Assembly: GCA_002887195.1 (NCBI GenBank)
Contig: PJAB01000410.1
Location: 1 to 27,483 of the forward strand
Direction of reading: 5' to 3'
DNA from: Chrysochromulina parva
Taxonomy: Eukaryota > Haptophyta > Prymnesiales > Chrysochromulinaceae
Length of the DNA stretch: 27,483 bases
In this document: positions 26,079-27,483 of the stretch, one piece after another
Position numbering within the stretch: the first letter of the stretch is position 1
Layout of the letters: the number at the start of each line of letters is the position of its first letter
The notes under the pieces: generated by a model
Databases searched by the model: none
What the model saw: the letters and a program-made list of their open reading frames with translations, nothing else
What the model was told of the DNA's origin: nothing
Made by a program: the position numbers and the translations under genes

Positions 26079-26264
26079 GATCGATTGAGATCGATCGCAG
26101 ATCGATTGAGATCGATCGCAGATCGATCGAGATCGATCGCAGATCGATGGATCTCACCGGTCGAGCTCTCGGCGCGACGCGTGAAAGCGGCTGAGATCGA
26201 TTGAGATCGATTGCAGATCGATGGATCTCACCGGTCGAGCTCTCGGCGCGACGCGTGAAAGCGG
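26067..26264 (+). repeat. GATC-rich tandem repeats with a 52-bp duplication
   Basis: Alternating GATCGATTGA and GATCGATCGCA units start at the last codons of the kinesin-like gene. A perfect 52-bp copy (26139-26190) recurs at 26213-26264, offset by 74 bp, both containing ATGGATCTCACCGGTCGAGC. The first repeats supply the stop codon and 3' UTR of the gene. Confidence 0.9.
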
Positions 26265-27329
26265 GTCAGCACGACGCGCCGTCGCGGGGGCACGGATGCG
26301 CTCCCCGCGCTATTGGCTGCGTGGGGGAAGTGGGGAAGTGGGGGGGATGTGACAGCAGCCCGGAGGCGCCGGGCCGAGGCGCCCGAGGCGGCGGAGCTCA
26401 AGGAGCGTCTTCAGTGGGACTATGGCGCGGGGAATGGGGCATGCATCAGGGCGGGGGCGTGCTCGCAGATAGGCTGCGGTGGTGTGGGTACAGTAGAGCG
26501 CACGAGACACAGACAGCCAGGGAGGTATGGCTGGCCAGGGGCGGCCAGGCGGCCTTGTCATCGGTCATGGTCTGGCGGAGGCGCCGGCGTTCGGTTCAGC
26601 GGTTCGGTTCCGCTGACCGGTGAGGTCTGGCTGTCCGAAAAAATCGGTCATCCTAATCGCCATGGTTGTGACCGAAACGCGAAAGAAGCCGACTCGTTCC
26701 GCGTGGCGTCCGGTCGTACCACGCGTACGGGTACGCGTGGACCGTGGTCGGCGGACGTGCGACCTGTCTCGTCGTCGCCTCACCACGCTCCACGGTAACG
26801 ACTAACGTCGACGGTAGACCTAAAAATTTAAACTACCTGCTCCTACCTCCTACCGGCGGGCTACGCATACACGAAGCACGAACACGCGCTACACGTCGAC
26901 CGATATGTGTGTACGCGAACCGCGCCCGGAAGACCCGCTCCGGCAGCCACCCCGGCACCCGCGCACCGCGGGGCGCGACCTCGCCGTACCGCAACGCAGA
27001 ACGCTGTACCGAGTACCGCCGCGCCGTCGCTCCGATCCGGATACACCTAGGATACACCTCAGGATACACCTGTCTAACTGTCCGATACACCTGTAGCTGT
27101 ACGCCTGTCCACACGAGACACGACGAGACCGGCACGCAACCGAACGAACACCCACAACCTTAACAACCGACGAGTGGACCGTAAGACCGTATGACATCGG
27201 GCCCGACCGGCCGTACACCATTTCGGCGAAGCGTACTCGACCCCGACACCTGTCTGCCTGTGTACCTAGCCCTCCACGTCGGCCGCCGTGCGTCCTCGTG
27301 GGTCCAACGCGGCCTCCGATGACTCCGAG
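26265..27329. other. Unassigned region of shifted base pattern
   Basis: About 1 kb without a recognisable gene. From about 26640 the DNA changes character: it becomes rich in CG, TAC and GTA steps (many CGTAC, TACGCG, GTACC), unlike the GAG/CTC/GCC-rich coding DNA to the left. Frames on both strands up to 177 residues exist but give Arg/Thr/Pro-rich products without motifs. It may be a decayed mobile element or a spacer. Confidence 0.5.
27040..27092 (+). repeat. GATACACCT short repeat
   Basis: GATACACCT occurs at 27040, 27051, 27063 and 27084 with spacers of 2, 3 and 12 nt. Confidence 0.85.
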
Positions 27330-27356
27330 ATGGACTCCGAGATTGACTCCGAGATT
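27321..27356 (+). repeat. 3 x 12 bp repeat (GACTCCGAGATN)
   Basis: Three tandem 12-bp units at 27321, 27333 and 27345. In the frame open to the window end they encode DSEM/DSEI. Confidence 0.85.
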
Positions 27357-27483
27357 CCCCCCGACCGCCGTGCGGGGCCTCGTGCAAACGACGCGGCCTC
27401 CGTGCGCATCCATTGGGTCCACACGTACCTGAAGAAAGAGGCCATCAGATCTCCTCAGCGGCCATCAACCATCAATGTGGAGG
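27330..27483 (+). CDS. Possible 5' end of another gene (3' partial)
   Basis: A frame is open from 27270 (after a TAG) to the window edge. Its first ATG at 27330 gives an acidic start (MDSEIDSEIPPDRR), then VRIHWVHTYLKKEAIRSP near the edge, which has more globular composition. It is too short to judge and may instead be an exon whose 5' part lies upstream. No family recognised. Confidence 0.25.
   Translation, partial: MDSEIDSEIPPDRRAGPRANDAASVRIHWVHTYLKKEAIRSPQRPSTINVE

Noticed and set aside
26889..27422. 177-residue minus-strand open frame in the right-hand region
   Set aside because: Gly/Arg/Val-rich without motifs, it overlaps short repeats and lies in the CG/TAC-rich segment where long frames arise by composition.

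Overview
The window is nuclear DNA of a GC-rich, compact protist genome, most likely a flagellated alga. A haptophyte is my best guess, but this rests on style (GC-rich, repeat-filled introns, low-complexity proteins) and not on a diagnostic marker. It is eukaryotic beyond doubt. Several genes are readable only after GT-AG splicing, and the products include a KATNIP (katanin-interacting, ciliary base) homologue, a Sec14/CRAL-TRIO protein, a U-box E3, a MYND-finger protein and a kinesin-like protein. The supplied starts of several frames are TTG or GTG, so I moved them to the first plausible ATG.

Layout. 3-4379 (+): large low-complexity protein, cut by the window edge, with coiled coil, TPR-like and SAM-like parts. 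4501-4974 (+): small Trp-rich protein. 5430-8096 (+): Gln-rich, Gly-rich and Arg/Ser/Glu/His-rich, SR-like protein. 8195-11624 (+): seven-exon gene joining an iduronate-2-sulfatase-type sulfatase to a cyclic-nucleotide-binding domain. 11696-13000 (+): Sec14-like lipid-transfer protein. 13802-16402 (+): four-exon KATNIP homologue. 16840-17514 (+): EF-hand protein. 17703-18284 (-): Lys-rich nuclear-type protein. 18643-19821 (-): organelle-type DnaJ without zinc finger. 20046-21222 (+): two-exon FkbM methyltransferase. 21538-22389 (-): four-TM U-box E3. 22503-23973 (+): two-exon MYND finger plus EAR-type propeller. 24213-26078 (+): degenerate kinesin-like protein with a TPR. 26079-27483: repeats and unassigned DNA, with a possible start of another gene at the edge. 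Two head-to-head pairs (DnaJ/FkbM and U-box/MYND) share 224 and 113 bp of upstream DNA.

The genes do not form one pathway. Cilium/microtubule (KATNIP, kinesin-like) and signalling (cNMP-binding, EF-hand, Sec14, U-box) functions are over-represented in a loose sense.

The most striking signal is in the introns. Of ten inferred introns and one candidate, seven carry a 10-30 nt direct repeat of exon sequence at both splice junctions, so the intron looks as if it arose inside a duplicated exon segment. Many are filled by short tandem repeats; one is ten exact-length copies of a 23-bp unit. Introns of different genes share sequence, including a common 3' end (GATTGCCTCCCTCATCAG) and an internal 19-mer. 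This looks like an active or recent intron-gain process. The second notable result is the sulfatase/cyclic-nucleotide-binding fusion.
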